A stretch of DNA of 64,000 nt, from contig NZ_JAHESC010000002.1 of NCBI RefSeq assembly GCF_018598185.1, forward strand, positions 124,001-188,000, read 5' to 3'. The notes beneath the pieces were generated by a model. That model did no database searches and had not been told where the DNA came from. It saw only the letters and a program-made list of their open reading frames with translations. This DNA is from Dawidia soli (GTDB lineage Bacteria > Bacteroidota > Bacteroidia > Cytophagales > Cyclobacteriaceae). Position numbers and translations under genes: made by a program. Shown here one piece after another: positions 28,355-36,573 of this stretch (position 1 is its first letter; every line of letters begins with the position of its first letter).

Positions 28355-28957
28355 TTATTGATGCAGCTCGATCGGACCCGGCCGCTCATCTCCTGCCGAA
28401 GCGGTGGGGTCGAATAAAAATTCGCGGAAGGGCTCCCAGATCTTGCCACTGTGTTTTAACAAAAAGAAGCCGCCCACGTGAAAGCGTGCCGTGAAGGTGC
28501 GTTGTTGAAACTCCTCCCAGGCCTTTGCAAACATGGGCTTCTTCAAATCGCGAAACGCCAGCGTGAGGTGTGGATGAAAGGGCTGGTCTTTGTAATCGGC
28601 GTTAAAGAGATTGAGACTGCGTTTGCAAAAACGATGCAGATCCTTGTTCAGCGCATGCAGCAACGGGTTGGCTTCTACTTCGATAAAGATCACCCGCGGT
28701 GGAAAAGCATTGAAGTTTATCAGCTCGATCTTGAGGGCCTCGCGGCCCGTGGCGAATTGTTCCAATGCCTCTATCAGGTCGCCTTCTTTTTCTTCCTTCC
28801 ACTTGAAAGGCATGTGCAGCGTGATATGCGGCGGCGAGTTGAGCGAGGCTTTGCTGTTGTATTGGTCGCGGAAATAGTGTTTCAGTCGTAACGCATCGTC
28901 AGACACCGGGGGCGGTGGGATGATCGCAATAAAGTATTGTCTTTCCAGTCTTTCCAT
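28355..28957 (-). CDS. 2'-5' RNA ligase / 2H phosphoesterase family protein
   Basis: This 200-residue protein has the two HxT(S) catalytic tetrapeptides of the 2H phosphoesterase superfamily: HITL in PPHITLHMPF and HLTL in FHPHLTLAFRDL, spaced as in bacterial ThpR/LigT. Such enzymes hydrolyse 2',3'-cyclic phosphodiesters or nucleotides, and some join tRNA halves in vitro. The cellular substrate cannot be told from sequence. The gene stands alone. Confidence 0.88.
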   Translation of the reverse strand: MERLERQYFIAIIPPPPVSDDALRLKHYFRDQYNSKASLNSPPHITLHMPFKWKEEKEGDLIEALEQFATGREALKIELINFNAFPPRVIFIEVEANPLLHALNKDLHRFCKRSLNLFNADYKDQPFHPHLTLAFRDLKKPMFAKAWEEFQQRTFTARFHVGGFFLLKHSGKIWEPFREFLFDPTASAGDERPGPIELHQ

Positions 28958-29023
28958 GCACCTTTCAGACCCGGAAATTCGAAAACAAATTCTGTATCTA
29001 ATAGCCTTTCCCCATAAACTTTT

Positions 29024-29440
29024 CTAAAAGCCCAGGTGCGGAAGAAAGCCTTTGCCCCGTTCGCTTCTTTTCAGGACCTCATACCAGGTGATACTATAGT
29101 AGCCGAGTGCCAGGATCCATGCAGGTATCGTCGTGAAAAGCAGAAGTGTGCGTCTATTCGCGATGTCTGCCTGGAACAGGAGGATCAGAACAGCCAGGTA
29201 CAGCAGGGATGCCAGGAGGTGTATGCTTTTGGGCTTTGAGAATTTTGTCTTCCGAAAAACAGATGCCAGCGAGCCGATCAGCTGCCAGGGCCCCAGGAAC
29301 AACTGAATAAACAGTATCGCCAGTGGCCAGTCGCCATCATGGGGATTGGATTCGATCGCTACGGCGGTGAGGACGACCAACGCCACCAATATACACAGGC
29401 TTTGCACGACAAGGTCGATATATTTCCAATAAAGACGCAT
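29024..29440 (-). CDS. Small integral membrane protein, four predicted helices
   Basis: 138 residues with hydrophobic segments at about 8-30, 38-58, 72-90 and 100-118 and a short basic C-terminus. No family was recognised with confidence. It lies downstream of a GbsR-type regulator on the same strand (71 bp apart), which suggests the regulator may control it, since GbsR-like regulators often govern adjacent membrane proteins. The ATG at 29440 was chosen because hydrophobic sequence starts directly after it. Confidence 0.7.
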   Translation of the reverse strand: MRLYWKYIDLVVQSLCILVALVVLTAVAIESNPHDGDWPLAILFIQLFLGPWQLIGSLASVFRKTKFSKPKSIHLLASLLYLAVLILLFQADIANRRTLLLFTTIPAWILALGYYSITWYEVLKRSERGKGFLPHLGF

Positions 29441-29511
29441 ACCAAAAATATTTAAGTGTTCAATGTTTTCAAACTTTCAATATTTAATGAAAGAATAAGG
29501 TAAATAAAAAG

Positions 29512-30015
29512 CTACTTGAGTAGCTTTATGATCGAATTCCAGAACCAGCTTTCTTCGGCTTTGATAAACGTCTCGAGCAGGTTGTCTGATTTTTCGGCAA
29601 AGCCTTTCAGCTCTTTCACGACCTTCCGAAGCTCTTTTGTTTCTTCCGACCCGTCGTTGGAGACCTCGCTCACCTCGCGCAGTACCTTCAGGATCGGTTC
29701 GAGCTCGCGCTTTCTCCGTTCGCGGGCTACCTGGCGGGCCAGGCTCCATACATCCTTTTCGGATTTGAAATACTCCTTTCGTTCGCCGGGTATGGAGATA
29801 CGGGAGACGATGCCCCAGTCCAGCAACGCCCGGATGTTCATGTTGGCATTGCCGCGGGAGATGGCGAGCTCCTGCATGATCTCTTCGGTAGAGAGGGGTT
29901 TGGTCGAGATCATGAGCAAAGCGTGTATCTGCGCCATGGTCTTGTTGAGGCCCCAGCTATACCCGAGATTGCCCCATGCCTGGATCAGCTCTTCCTTTGC
30001 TTCTGTGTATTTCAT
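29512..30015 (-). CDS. GbsR/MarR-type winged-helix transcriptional regulator
   Basis: 167 residues from the ATG at 30015 (a TTG at 30024 also opens the frame). The N-terminal winged HTH reads KPLSTEEIMQELAISRGNANMNIRALLDWGIVSRISIPGERKEYF, a GbsR-family pattern, followed by a charged helical C-terminal part (REREPILKV...EVSNDGSEETKELRKVV) likely to dimerise. GbsR regulators respond to choline or glycine betaine in Bacillus, but many Bacteroidetes members are uncharacterised. A palindrome AGTTTCGAAACT lies 20 nt upstream, suggesting autoregulation. Confidence 0.88.
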   Translation of the reverse strand: MKYTEAKEELIQAWGNLGYSWGLNKTMAQIHALLMISTKPLSTEEIMQELAISRGNANMNIRALLDWGIVSRISIPGERKEYFKSEKDVWSLARQVARERRKRELEPILKVLREVSEVSNDGSEETKELRKVVKELKGFAEKSDNLLETFIKAEESWFWNSIIKLLK

Positions 30016-30021
30016 ACGTAC

Positions 30022-30046
30022 CAAAGATAGTAAGAGTTTCGAAACT
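30022..30046 (-). promoter_or_regulatory. Putative promoter -7 box and palindromic operator of the GbsR-type gene
   Basis: The minus strand holds AGTTTCGAAACT (30035-30046, perfect 12-bp palindrome) followed 5 nt later by TATCTTTG (30022-30029), a full TAnnTTTG -7 match. The ATG follows 6 nt after, so the transcript would have almost no leader. An operator just upstream of -7 would fit autorepression. Confidence 0.45.
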
Positions 30047-30072
30047 TTCAGGTTTTATTGAAACACAATGGC

Positions 30073-30099
30073 AAAAAAATACCCCGGTTGTGGCCGGGG
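30073..30099 (-). terminator. Rho-independent terminator of the HU gene
   Basis: The minus strand reads CCCCGG, loop CCACAA, CCGGGG, followed after TA by TTTTTTT. It is 25 nt past the HU stop codon. Confidence 0.88.
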
Positions 30100-30123
30100 C
30101 ATTTTCTATTCGTGTTAGCTCGA

Positions 30124-30393
30124 TTACAGCTTGCCGGAAAGCTCTTTGCTGGCTTTGAATTTGGCAACTTTCTTAGCTTTGATCTTGATGGTCTCACCGG
30201 TGAAAGGGTTCCGTCCTTTGCGGGCGGCACGCTTCGACACAGAGAAAGTACCAAAGCCCGTCAGGGTAATTTTGTTGCCTTTCTTCAGCGTCTTTTCAAC
30301 AGCTTCCATGAAAGAAGACAGGGCAGTGCCTGCCGCTACTTTGGTGATACCAGCGTCATCAGCAATCTTGCTAATTAATTCAGCTTTCGTCAT
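30124..30393 (-). CDS. HU family DNA-binding protein
   Basis: An 89-residue nucleoid protein that binds and bends DNA as a dimer. It shows the HU/IHF pattern: helical N-terminus MTKAELISKIADDAG, the core GNKITLTGFGTFSV, and the DNA-contacting arm signature RAARKGRNPFTGETIKIKAKK with the intercalating NPxTG proline. The gene has its own promoter and terminator. Confidence 0.97.
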   Translation of the reverse strand: MTKAELISKIADDAGITKVAAGTALSSFMEAVEKTLKKGNKITLTGFGTFSVSKRAARKGRNPFTGETIKIKAKKVAKFKASKELSGKL

Positions 30394-30424
30394 AGTTTTT
30401 ACTTAGTGTAAGTTTGTTGGGACG

Positions 30425-30454
30425 CAAATATAAAGGCTTTTTGTTTCCTGCAAA
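30425..30454 (-). promoter_or_regulatory. Bacteroidetes consensus promoter of the HU gene
   Basis: The minus strand reads TTTG (30451-30454), an 18-nt spacer, then TATATTTG (30425-30432). This matches the Bacteroidetes TTTG / TAnnTTTG -33/-7 consensus in both boxes. It lies about 31 nt before the HU ATG and is the best promoter in the window. Confidence 0.75.
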
Positions 30455-30530
30455 TGCTTTGCGAATAAAACTCCCATAATCGTTCGTGCGTCCTATACCC
30501 CTGTATTGTATATACAGAATATAAATAACA

Positions 30531-33272
30531 CTAGTGTGCCTCGAGCCAGTTGCCGGCAATACCCACCTCTACTTCCATCGGTACTTCAAGATTTACAGCG
30601 TGTTTCATCAAATAGACGACGCGTTCTTTTACCCGGTCCACTTCGTCTTTGTGTACGTCAAAGACCAGTTCGTCGTGTACCTGCATGATCATGCGCGACT
30701 GTAATTTTTCTTTTTCCATCCATTGGTGTATGTTGACCATTGCGATCTTAATGATATCCGCCGCGCTGCCCTGGATGGGCGCGTTGATGGCGTTTCGCTC
30801 GGCAAACTGCCGGGTCGTGACGTTCCGCGAGTTGATGTCGCGCAAGTACCGGCGGCGGCCCAGCAAGGTTTCCACATACTCTTTCTCCCGCGCGGTATTG
30901 ATGGCGTTGTCCATGTATTGTTTGATGGCGGGGAACTCGGCGAAATACGAGTCAATGATCTCCGCCGCCTCTGTACGCGAAATACCGATGTTTTGTGACA
31001 ACCCAAAGGCTGTACTTCCATAGAGGATACCAAAGTTCACCTCTTTCGCCTTCCGACGCATGTCGGGTGTAACCTGGTCGAGCGTTACTTTAAAGACCTT
31101 CGCGGCCGTGGTGGTATGAATGTCGCGCTTGTTGCGGAAGGCGTCGATCATGATCTGGTCCCTGGCAAACGAGGCGGCAATGCGGAGCTCGATCTGCGAG
31201 TAGTCGGCGGACATAAAGCGATAATCTTCACCGCGTGCTACAAACGCCTGACGGATCAGACGGCCCTTGGCCGTGCGGATGGGAATGTTCTGTAAGTTGG
31301 GGTTGTTCGAGCTCAGGCGCCCCGTGGCGGCTACTGCCTGGCGGTAGTCGGTGTGGATACGGCCGTCGGTCTTGCTGATCATCTTGGGCAATGCATCTAC
31401 ATAGGTAGAGCGTAGCTTCTCGAACTCGCGGTAGTCCAGTATCTTACGTGCGATGTCGTGCTTGGGTGCCAGCGTCAATAATATTTCTTCCCCGGTAGCG
31501 TATTGACCCGACTTGGTCTTCTTCGGCTTCTCGATGAGCTTCATCTTTTCGAAGAGCACATCGCCCAGCTGTTTGGGCGAGCCGATATTAAACTCGGTGC
31601 CGGCGAGTGTATATACATCGCGTTGCACCTTTTCGCTTTCCTGGCGCAGTTCGTCCGACATTTTACCGAGGGCATCGGTGTTGACCTTTACGCCTTCGTA
31701 TTCCATGGCCGCCAGCGCCAGTACCAGGGGCATTTCAGTCTCGGCCATGAGCTTGATGTGGCGCCGGCTTTCCAGCGCCGCGCGCAGCTTGGGGCGCAGC
31801 TGGATCAACAGATCGGCGCGCTCACACAGCCGCTCGCGCAGGTCGGTATGATGGTCGGGCAGAATGTCGTAGTTCAGGTATAACGAGCAGAGGCTGTGCA
31901 GGTCGTGCGAGGCTTCGGGTTCGATGAGATAGTGCGCGATCATGCTGTCGAACAACGAGCCTTTTACTTCGGCGCCGGCTTTCTTCAGGGCCAGAATGGT
32001 GTGCTTGATGTTGTGACCGACTTTCAGGATCTTGTCGTTCTGTAAAATTTCCCGGAAGTTCCGGATCACCTCGTCGCGTTGCTCGTCTGTGCCGGCTTGC
32101 ACGAAGTATGCTTCGTTTTCGCGGTAGCTGATCGCGACGGCCTTTAGTGTATAGTCAAAGTTTGCGAGGTCGTCGGTAATGGTCTCAATCGCAAAGGCCG
32201 GTTGATCTTTGAGCTTTTCGACCAGTGCTTTTTGTTGCTCGCTGGTTTCGATTACCAGGTATTGTACGGCGCCTTGCGCCAGCGCGCGTTTTTCGGTGGG
32301 CGCGTCGGCGGCCACTTCGGCGTCTGCGCTGCCGCCAAACATCGAGAGCTGCGAGGCTTGCGGCTTGCCGGCGGTCTGTGCCGCCGGAACGGCTTCGCCA
32401 AAGGCGCGTTGCGCGATATTCTTAAACTCCAGCTCGTCAAAGATGGGCTTTAGCGCGCCCACGTCGGGGCCTTTGTAGCGCAGCGCTTCTTCGTCAAAGG
32501 CAATGGGCACGTCGGTAATAATGGTGGCCAGCTTTTTCGAGAGCAGCGCCTGCTCGGCGTACTGTATGACGGACTCTTTCTGCTTGCCCTTCAGCTCGTC
32601 GGCGTGTGCGATGATACCTTCCACACTGCCGTATTTCTTCAGCAGCGCGGCGGCGGTCTTCGGTCCGAAGCCGGGAATACCCGGAATGTTATCGGACGTA
32701 TCGCCCTGCAGGCCAAGCATATCAATGACCTGCGCCACGTTGTCGACATCCCACTTTTCGCATACCTCTTTCACGCCGAGTATATCCACGGCGTTGCCCA
32801 TGTAGGCGGGCTTATAGAGGAACACGCACTCGTTCACCAGCTGACCGTAGTCTTTGTCGGGCGTCATCATGTACACTTCAAAGCCCTGGCGGCAGGCCTG
32901 GTACGACAGCGTACCGATCACATCGTCGGCTTCGTAGCCGTCCATTTCAAGGATGGGAATGTTAAAGCCGCGGATGATCTCTTTACATTTAGGAATGCCA
33001 TACCGGATGTCCTCGGGTGTTTCCTGGCGGTTGGCTTTATATTCTGCGAAGATCTCGTCGCGAAAGGTTTTGGTCGGCGTGTCGAACGCAATGCCGATGT
33101 GTGTCGGCTTTTGTTTTTGCAATACTTCCAGCAGGGTGTTGGTAAAACCAAACGGTACGGAGGTGTTGATCCCCTTGGAGTTGATGCGCGGTGTTTTGGT
33201 AAAAGCAAAGTGCGCGCGATAGATCAACGCGTAGGCATCCAGCAGGAAGAGTTTTTTATCAGGGCTACTCAT
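30531..33272 (-). CDS. polA: DNA polymerase I, with degenerate 3'-5' exonuclease active site
   Basis: Replaces RNA primers and fills repair gaps. From the ATG at 33272 the product is 913 residues. The 5'-nuclease domain is intact (LLDAYALIYRAHFAF, DGYEADDVIG, GDTSDNIPGIPGFGPKTA). The polymerase has motif A DYSQIELRIAASF, motif B RRKAKEVNFGILYG and motif C QVHDELVF. In the middle exonuclease domain the expected FDTET is read as AIETIT and NIKYD as NIKHT, so at least three of the four metal-binding acids seem lost. A Pro/Ala-rich linker (about 297-335) precedes that domain. Proofreading is therefore probably absent, as in Taq-type enzymes. Confidence 0.96.
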   Translation of the reverse strand: MSSPDKKLFLLDAYALIYRAHFAFTKTPRINSKGINTSVPFGFTNTLLEVLQKQKPTHIGIAFDTPTKTFRDEIFAEYKANRQETPEDIRYGIPKCKEIIRGFNIPILEMDGYEADDVIGTLSYQACRQGFEVYMMTPDKDYGQLVNECVFLYKPAYMGNAVDILGVKEVCEKWDVDNVAQVIDMLGLQGDTSDNIPGIPGFGPKTAAALLKKYGSVEGIIAHADELKGKQKESVIQYAEQALLSKKLATIITDVPIAFDEEALRYKGPDVGALKPIFDELEFKNIAQRAFGEAVPAAQTAGKPQASQLSMFGGSADAEVAADAPTEKRALAQGAVQYLVIETSEQQKALVEKLKDQPAFAIETITDDLANFDYTLKAVAISYRENEAYFVQAGTDEQRDEVIRNFREILQNDKILKVGHNIKHTILALKKAGAEVKGSLFDSMIAHYLIEPEASHDLHSLCSLYLNYDILPDHHTDLRERLCERADLLIQLRPKLRAALESRRHIKLMAETEMPLVLALAAMEYEGVKVNTDALGKMSDELRQESEKVQRDVYTLAGTEFNIGSPKQLGDVLFEKMKLIEKPKKTKSGQYATGEEILLTLAPKHDIARKILDYREFEKLRSTYVDALPKMISKTDGRIHTDYRQAVAATGRLSSNNPNLQNIPIRTAKGRLIRQAFVARGEDYRFMSADYSQIELRIAASFARDQIMIDAFRNKRDIHTTTAAKVFKVTLDQVTPDMRRKAKEVNFGILYGSTAFGLSQNIGISRTEAAEIIDSYFAEFPAIKQYMDNAINTAREKEYVETLLGRRRYLRDINSRNVTTRQFAERNAINAPIQGSAADIIKIAMVNIHQWMEKEKLQSRMIMQVHDELVFDVHKDEVDRVKERVVYLMKHAVNLEVPMEVEVGIAGNWLEAH

Positions 33273-33358
33273 ATCCTGCAAAGTTGGGAAAGATGGTTAA
33301 ATAATCACGACCGGGGCTGGAAATAAAAAACGCCCGAAAATCGCTACAGATGCGTGTA

Positions 33359-33973
33359 TTACAGATGCCGCAATTCGGCGACCTGATCGAGCATCCAACC
33401 GGTCAGGCTGCGGCGCTCGCGGGTACCGGCGATCACTTCGTGCTCGATCTGGTCGCTGCGGAAACACACCAACCGGCCCGCCAGCGGAAGGAAGTCGCGG
33501 GTTTCATCGGGCAGGTACATGCGCAGCTGACCGCCGTGCTCTTCGCGCCAGTCTTCGTTGAGGTAGCAGATCACCGACAGCTTACGGTGGTCGTCTTTCT
33601 TGAACTGGTCGAGGTGGCGTTTGTAGTAGCTGCCCGGCGGGTATACGGTCAGGTGCACTTCGTAGTCTTTCAGGCTGAGGAAGAGCCCCTGGTTCACGGC
33701 CTGGATCACGGCCTGGAGCTTATCGAGGTATACTTTTACCGGTGCGGGCGCCGTGCTGCGGTCAACCCATTGGATATAGTCGCCACGGATGGCCTCGTTG
33801 ATCTGCAGATCCTGGTTTTTGCCGATGCCGGCTTTTTTAAACGAGGCGGCTGCATCGCTGAAGGCCTCGAGGCCCAGGATCGCTTTTACTTCTGCCGGGT
33901 CGAGAAAATTGTCGATGACGGCATACCCCTGCTCTGCCAGCCCGTCTACGATGCGCTCCAAAGTCTCATTCAT
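33359..33973 (-). CDS. 2-oxoglutarate/Fe(II)-dependent oxygenase (prolyl 4-hydroxylase family)
   Basis: Beginning at the ATG at 33973, the product has 204 residues. The double-stranded beta-helix core has the HxD iron motif in YYKRHLDQF, the distal His in IEHEV and the 2-oxoglutarate Arg in RRSLTGW, all in order. SM-20/EGL-9-like proteins in bacteria hydroxylate proteins such as EF-Tu; the target here is unknown. A longer upstream frame (to 34120) overlaps the M14 peptidase gene and lacks coding character, so was rejected. A TAcaTTTG box ends 5 nt before the ATG, implying a near-leaderless transcript. Confidence 0.9.
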   Translation of the reverse strand: MNETLERIVDGLAEQGYAVIDNFLDPAEVKAILGLEAFSDAAASFKKAGIGKNQDLQINEAIRGDYIQWVDRSTAPAPVKVYLDKLQAVIQAVNQGLFLSLKDYEVHLTVYPPGSYYKRHLDQFKKDDHRKLSVICYLNEDWREEHGGQLRMYLPDETRDFLPLAGRLVCFRSDQIEHEVIAGTRERRSLTGWMLDQVAELRHL

Positions 33974-33978
33974 GGGTG

Positions 33979-33986
33979 CAAATGTA
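33979..33986 (-). promoter_or_regulatory. Putative -7 box of the 2OG oxygenase gene
   Basis: The minus strand reads TACATTTG, a full TAnnTTTG match, 5 nt before the ATG at 33973 and between the end of the upstream M14 gene and this gene. No -33 TTTG was found. Confidence 0.4.
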
Positions 33987-33998
33987 CATACCACCCGG

Positions 33999-36545
33999 CT
34001 ATTGTCCGACGAGAAAAACAGCGTTGGCAAACAACATTTTTCCATCTTCCCAGAAGCTGCGGAACAGCGGGTCGTCCACCAGGTATACAATGTTGCCCCG
34101 TTTGCGCTCTTCGACGCCAAACACCAGGCTGTTGGTCACCCGTTGGTTGGCGCGCACGCCGGCAAATCCTTGTACGGGGCGGGCTTTTGCGGGCAGTACG
34201 CCTACGTTCCAGCCGCGTTCCAGGTAGGCGTAGTGCAACTCGTTGGTTTTAAGTGAATAGTACACGGGCTCCAACCCAAACGCCAGCGGGTGTGAGTTGT
34301 CGAGCGGCAATTTGTAAATAGCGCCGGAGATGATATTGGAAATATCGCGGCGCTCTACGGACTCGAAGCGCGACAAGGCATCCTGCTTTTCCTGTTTCTC
34401 TTCCGACTTCTCGGCAGCCTCGCGTTCTTCGTCGGACGCAAAGGTCTTTAAGGCAAAGCCTTTCTTGTCTTCAAACGTGGGCAGGCCATTGCCGATCACG
34501 ATCAGCTTGCCGCCTTCGCCCACCCAGGCGGAAAGTACTTCGAGGTATTTTTCGTCGATCGACGCGTACGATCCTTCGGGTATGATGAGCACGGTATATT
34601 TGCTGAGGTCTGTACGCTTGAAGTAGCTCGTGTGCAACAGCGTGAGCGGGTAGTGCAGCTGTTGTTCAAAGAAGTGCCATACCTGGCCCGTCGAAAGCGA
34701 GTAGGTTTCATCGCCGGTGAGAAGCGCCACCTTCGGAGGCTTGAGGTAATGTACGAACACCGAGCCGATGTCCTTACCGCGATCCATAAAGCCGGTGGAC
34801 GTGGTAAAGAGGCGACGGCCCATGCGGTTGGCCAGGTCTACCACCAGGCTGTCGAAATGCTCTACCTTTTCGTTGTTCTTGCGTGTGACGATCAGCGTGC
34901 CCGGCTCGAAATCCTGACCTCCGGTACTAAACGACAAGGCAGACGAGCGCACTTTTATACCGTGCTGCATCAGTGCCGACAGAAAGGCCACGTCTTGCAT
35001 GCTTTGGTATTTGAAGATATAGGCGTATGGCTTGCCCACGGGCACGGCCGGCGACACCACCGGTGCTTTGTAAGGCTTCCCTATATTCAGGCGCTCTGAC
35101 AGCGCATAGGCTTTCAGGTTGCTGGCGTAGAACGGATTCCAGGCCGTGATATCGTACGTCAGCGAGTCGGTCAGCCTGGACTGCGGCTCGAACACCGCGG
35201 TTATAAACCGGGACTTGGGTTGATAAATGTTAAATACCAGGTCTTCGGCGGCGACGGTCACTGCCCCGTTGCCTTGTGTTTGAAAGTCGAAGCCGCGGGT
35301 GTTTCGACCGGCGCCGGCCTGCCCATAGCGAATGCCGTGCATGTCCAGCCAACGCGTGAGCTGGCCGAGCTTGTCGGCATTGTTGGTTGCTTTGACGACG
35401 TAGGTTTTATAGGGCGCCGCGGGCGCCGTATTGTTATCGCGGAAGTATTTTTCGAACTCGTCCACGACGCGTGTAGCGTTCTGCGACGTTACTTCCACCG
35501 TCGAGAGTCCCGTGGTGACGTGATGGATAAGACGGTCGTGCAGCGTAAGGGTATCTTCGTCGCGGGTGTAGATGCTCAGGCCGCGCTGGCCGCCTTGCTC
35601 ATAGGTCATGCCGATGGCGCCGTTGTAGGTCGGATAGGTGTCGCCGTAGCTGGGATAGTATAGATCGAACACTTCCTTGGTGAAGTAAAGCCAGCCATGC
35701 TCGTCGAAATGTTTAGCATGGTTTTTCCCGATCATGCCCTGGAAGGTGCGTTGCCAGCCCGAGATCACTTCATGAAAAGGCTCGGCCGCGGGGGCGAAGA
35801 AGTACGGGTAGTTATATCCTTGCTCATGGAAGTCGACATGGACATGCGGCATCCAGGCATTGTATACTTTAATGCGTTGCTGTGTTTCCCGTTGTGTGGC
35901 CCACGCCCAGTCGCGGTTCAGGTCGAAGAGGTAATGATTGGGACGACCGCCCGGCCAGGATTCGCGGTTCTCCTGTGCTTCGGGATTAGCGTTGGGCGGG
36001 AAGTTGCCGTATTGATTGTAGAAGTTGGCATACCGGTCGCGGCCGTCGGGGTTGAGGCAGGGGTCGAGGATCACAACGGTATTCCTGAGCCACGCCTGTG
36101 TTTGCTGGTTCTGCGGATTGCTCAATTCATAAAGCGTCTCCAGCGCCGCTTCCGTGCCGCTGGCTTCATTGCCGTGCACGTTGTAGCTAAACCACACAAT
36201 GGCTTTTTTATCCCCCGCAGGCTTGCCGTCGGCCAGGCCCGTACGCCGCAGGTTGCTGGTGCGGATCTGTTCGAGCTGTGCGAAGTTCTCCGGCGCTGTG
36301 ACGATAGCATAGATCAATGGGCGATGCTCATAGGTCTCGCCGTATTGTACTACTTCTACGTTGGGCAGTGCGTCCGCTACGTGCTGATAGTATTCCACAA
36401 CGCGATGATGATAGGTAAAGCGGTCGCCGAGCGCATATCCTAAAAACTCACCTGGGCTTTGAAGGCGTGTTTGCGCGGAGGCCGCCAGGCATAACCCTAC
36501 CACGGTAAGGGTGAGCAGGTACTTTGTGGAGCGGAAGAAGTTCAT
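33999..36545 (-). CDS. M14-family zinc carboxypeptidase, exported, with C-terminal GATase-like domain
   Basis: From the ATG at 36545 the product is 848 residues with a signal peptide (VVGLCLAASAQ). The N-terminal third is an M14 metallopeptidase: zinc ligands are His and Glu in NVHGNEASGTEAA and a later His in HVDFHEQGYNYPYFF, with substrate-binding LDPCLNPDGRDR. The C-terminal half includes a predicted alpha/beta GATase1-like domain (VALLTGDETYSLSTGQVWHF...YTVLIIPEGSYASI), as in other Bacteroidetes M14 proteins. It probably degrades peptides outside the cytoplasm. An extension to 36632 was rejected for lacking a signal peptide start. Confidence 0.9.
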   Translation of the reverse strand: MNFFRSTKYLLTLTVVGLCLAASAQTRLQSPGEFLGYALGDRFTYHHRVVEYYQHVADALPNVEVVQYGETYEHRPLIYAIVTAPENFAQLEQIRTSNLRRTGLADGKPAGDKKAIVWFSYNVHGNEASGTEAALETLYELSNPQNQQTQAWLRNTVVILDPCLNPDGRDRYANFYNQYGNFPPNANPEAQENRESWPGGRPNHYLFDLNRDWAWATQRETQQRIKVYNAWMPHVHVDFHEQGYNYPYFFAPAAEPFHEVISGWQRTFQGMIGKNHAKHFDEHGWLYFTKEVFDLYYPSYGDTYPTYNGAIGMTYEQGGQRGLSIYTRDEDTLTLHDRLIHHVTTGLSTVEVTSQNATRVVDEFEKYFRDNNTAPAAPYKTYVVKATNNADKLGQLTRWLDMHGIRYGQAGAGRNTRGFDFQTQGNGAVTVAAEDLVFNIYQPKSRFITAVFEPQSRLTDSLTYDITAWNPFYASNLKAYALSERLNIGKPYKAPVVSPAVPVGKPYAYIFKYQSMQDVAFLSALMQHGIKVRSSALSFSTGGQDFEPGTLIVTRKNNEKVEHFDSLVVDLANRMGRRLFTTSTGFMDRGKDIGSVFVHYLKPPKVALLTGDETYSLSTGQVWHFFEQQLHYPLTLLHTSYFKRTDLSKYTVLIIPEGSYASIDEKYLEVLSAWVGEGGKLIVIGNGLPTFEDKKGFALKTFASDEEREAAEKSEEKQEKQDALSRFESVERRDISNIISGAIYKLPLDNSHPLAFGLEPVYYSLKTNELHYAYLERGWNVGVLPAKARPVQGFAGVRANQRVTNSLVFGVEERKRGNIVYLVDDPLFRSFWEDGKMLFANAVFLVGQ

Positions 36546-36573
36546 TCGGCGAAAATATGTAAACGTTAACAAA

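Noticed and set aside
33974-34120. Extended N-terminus of the 2OG oxygenase gene
   Set aside because: The extra 49 codons overlap the M14 gene end and lie upstream of a -7 box; the ATG at 33973 begins the natural protein.
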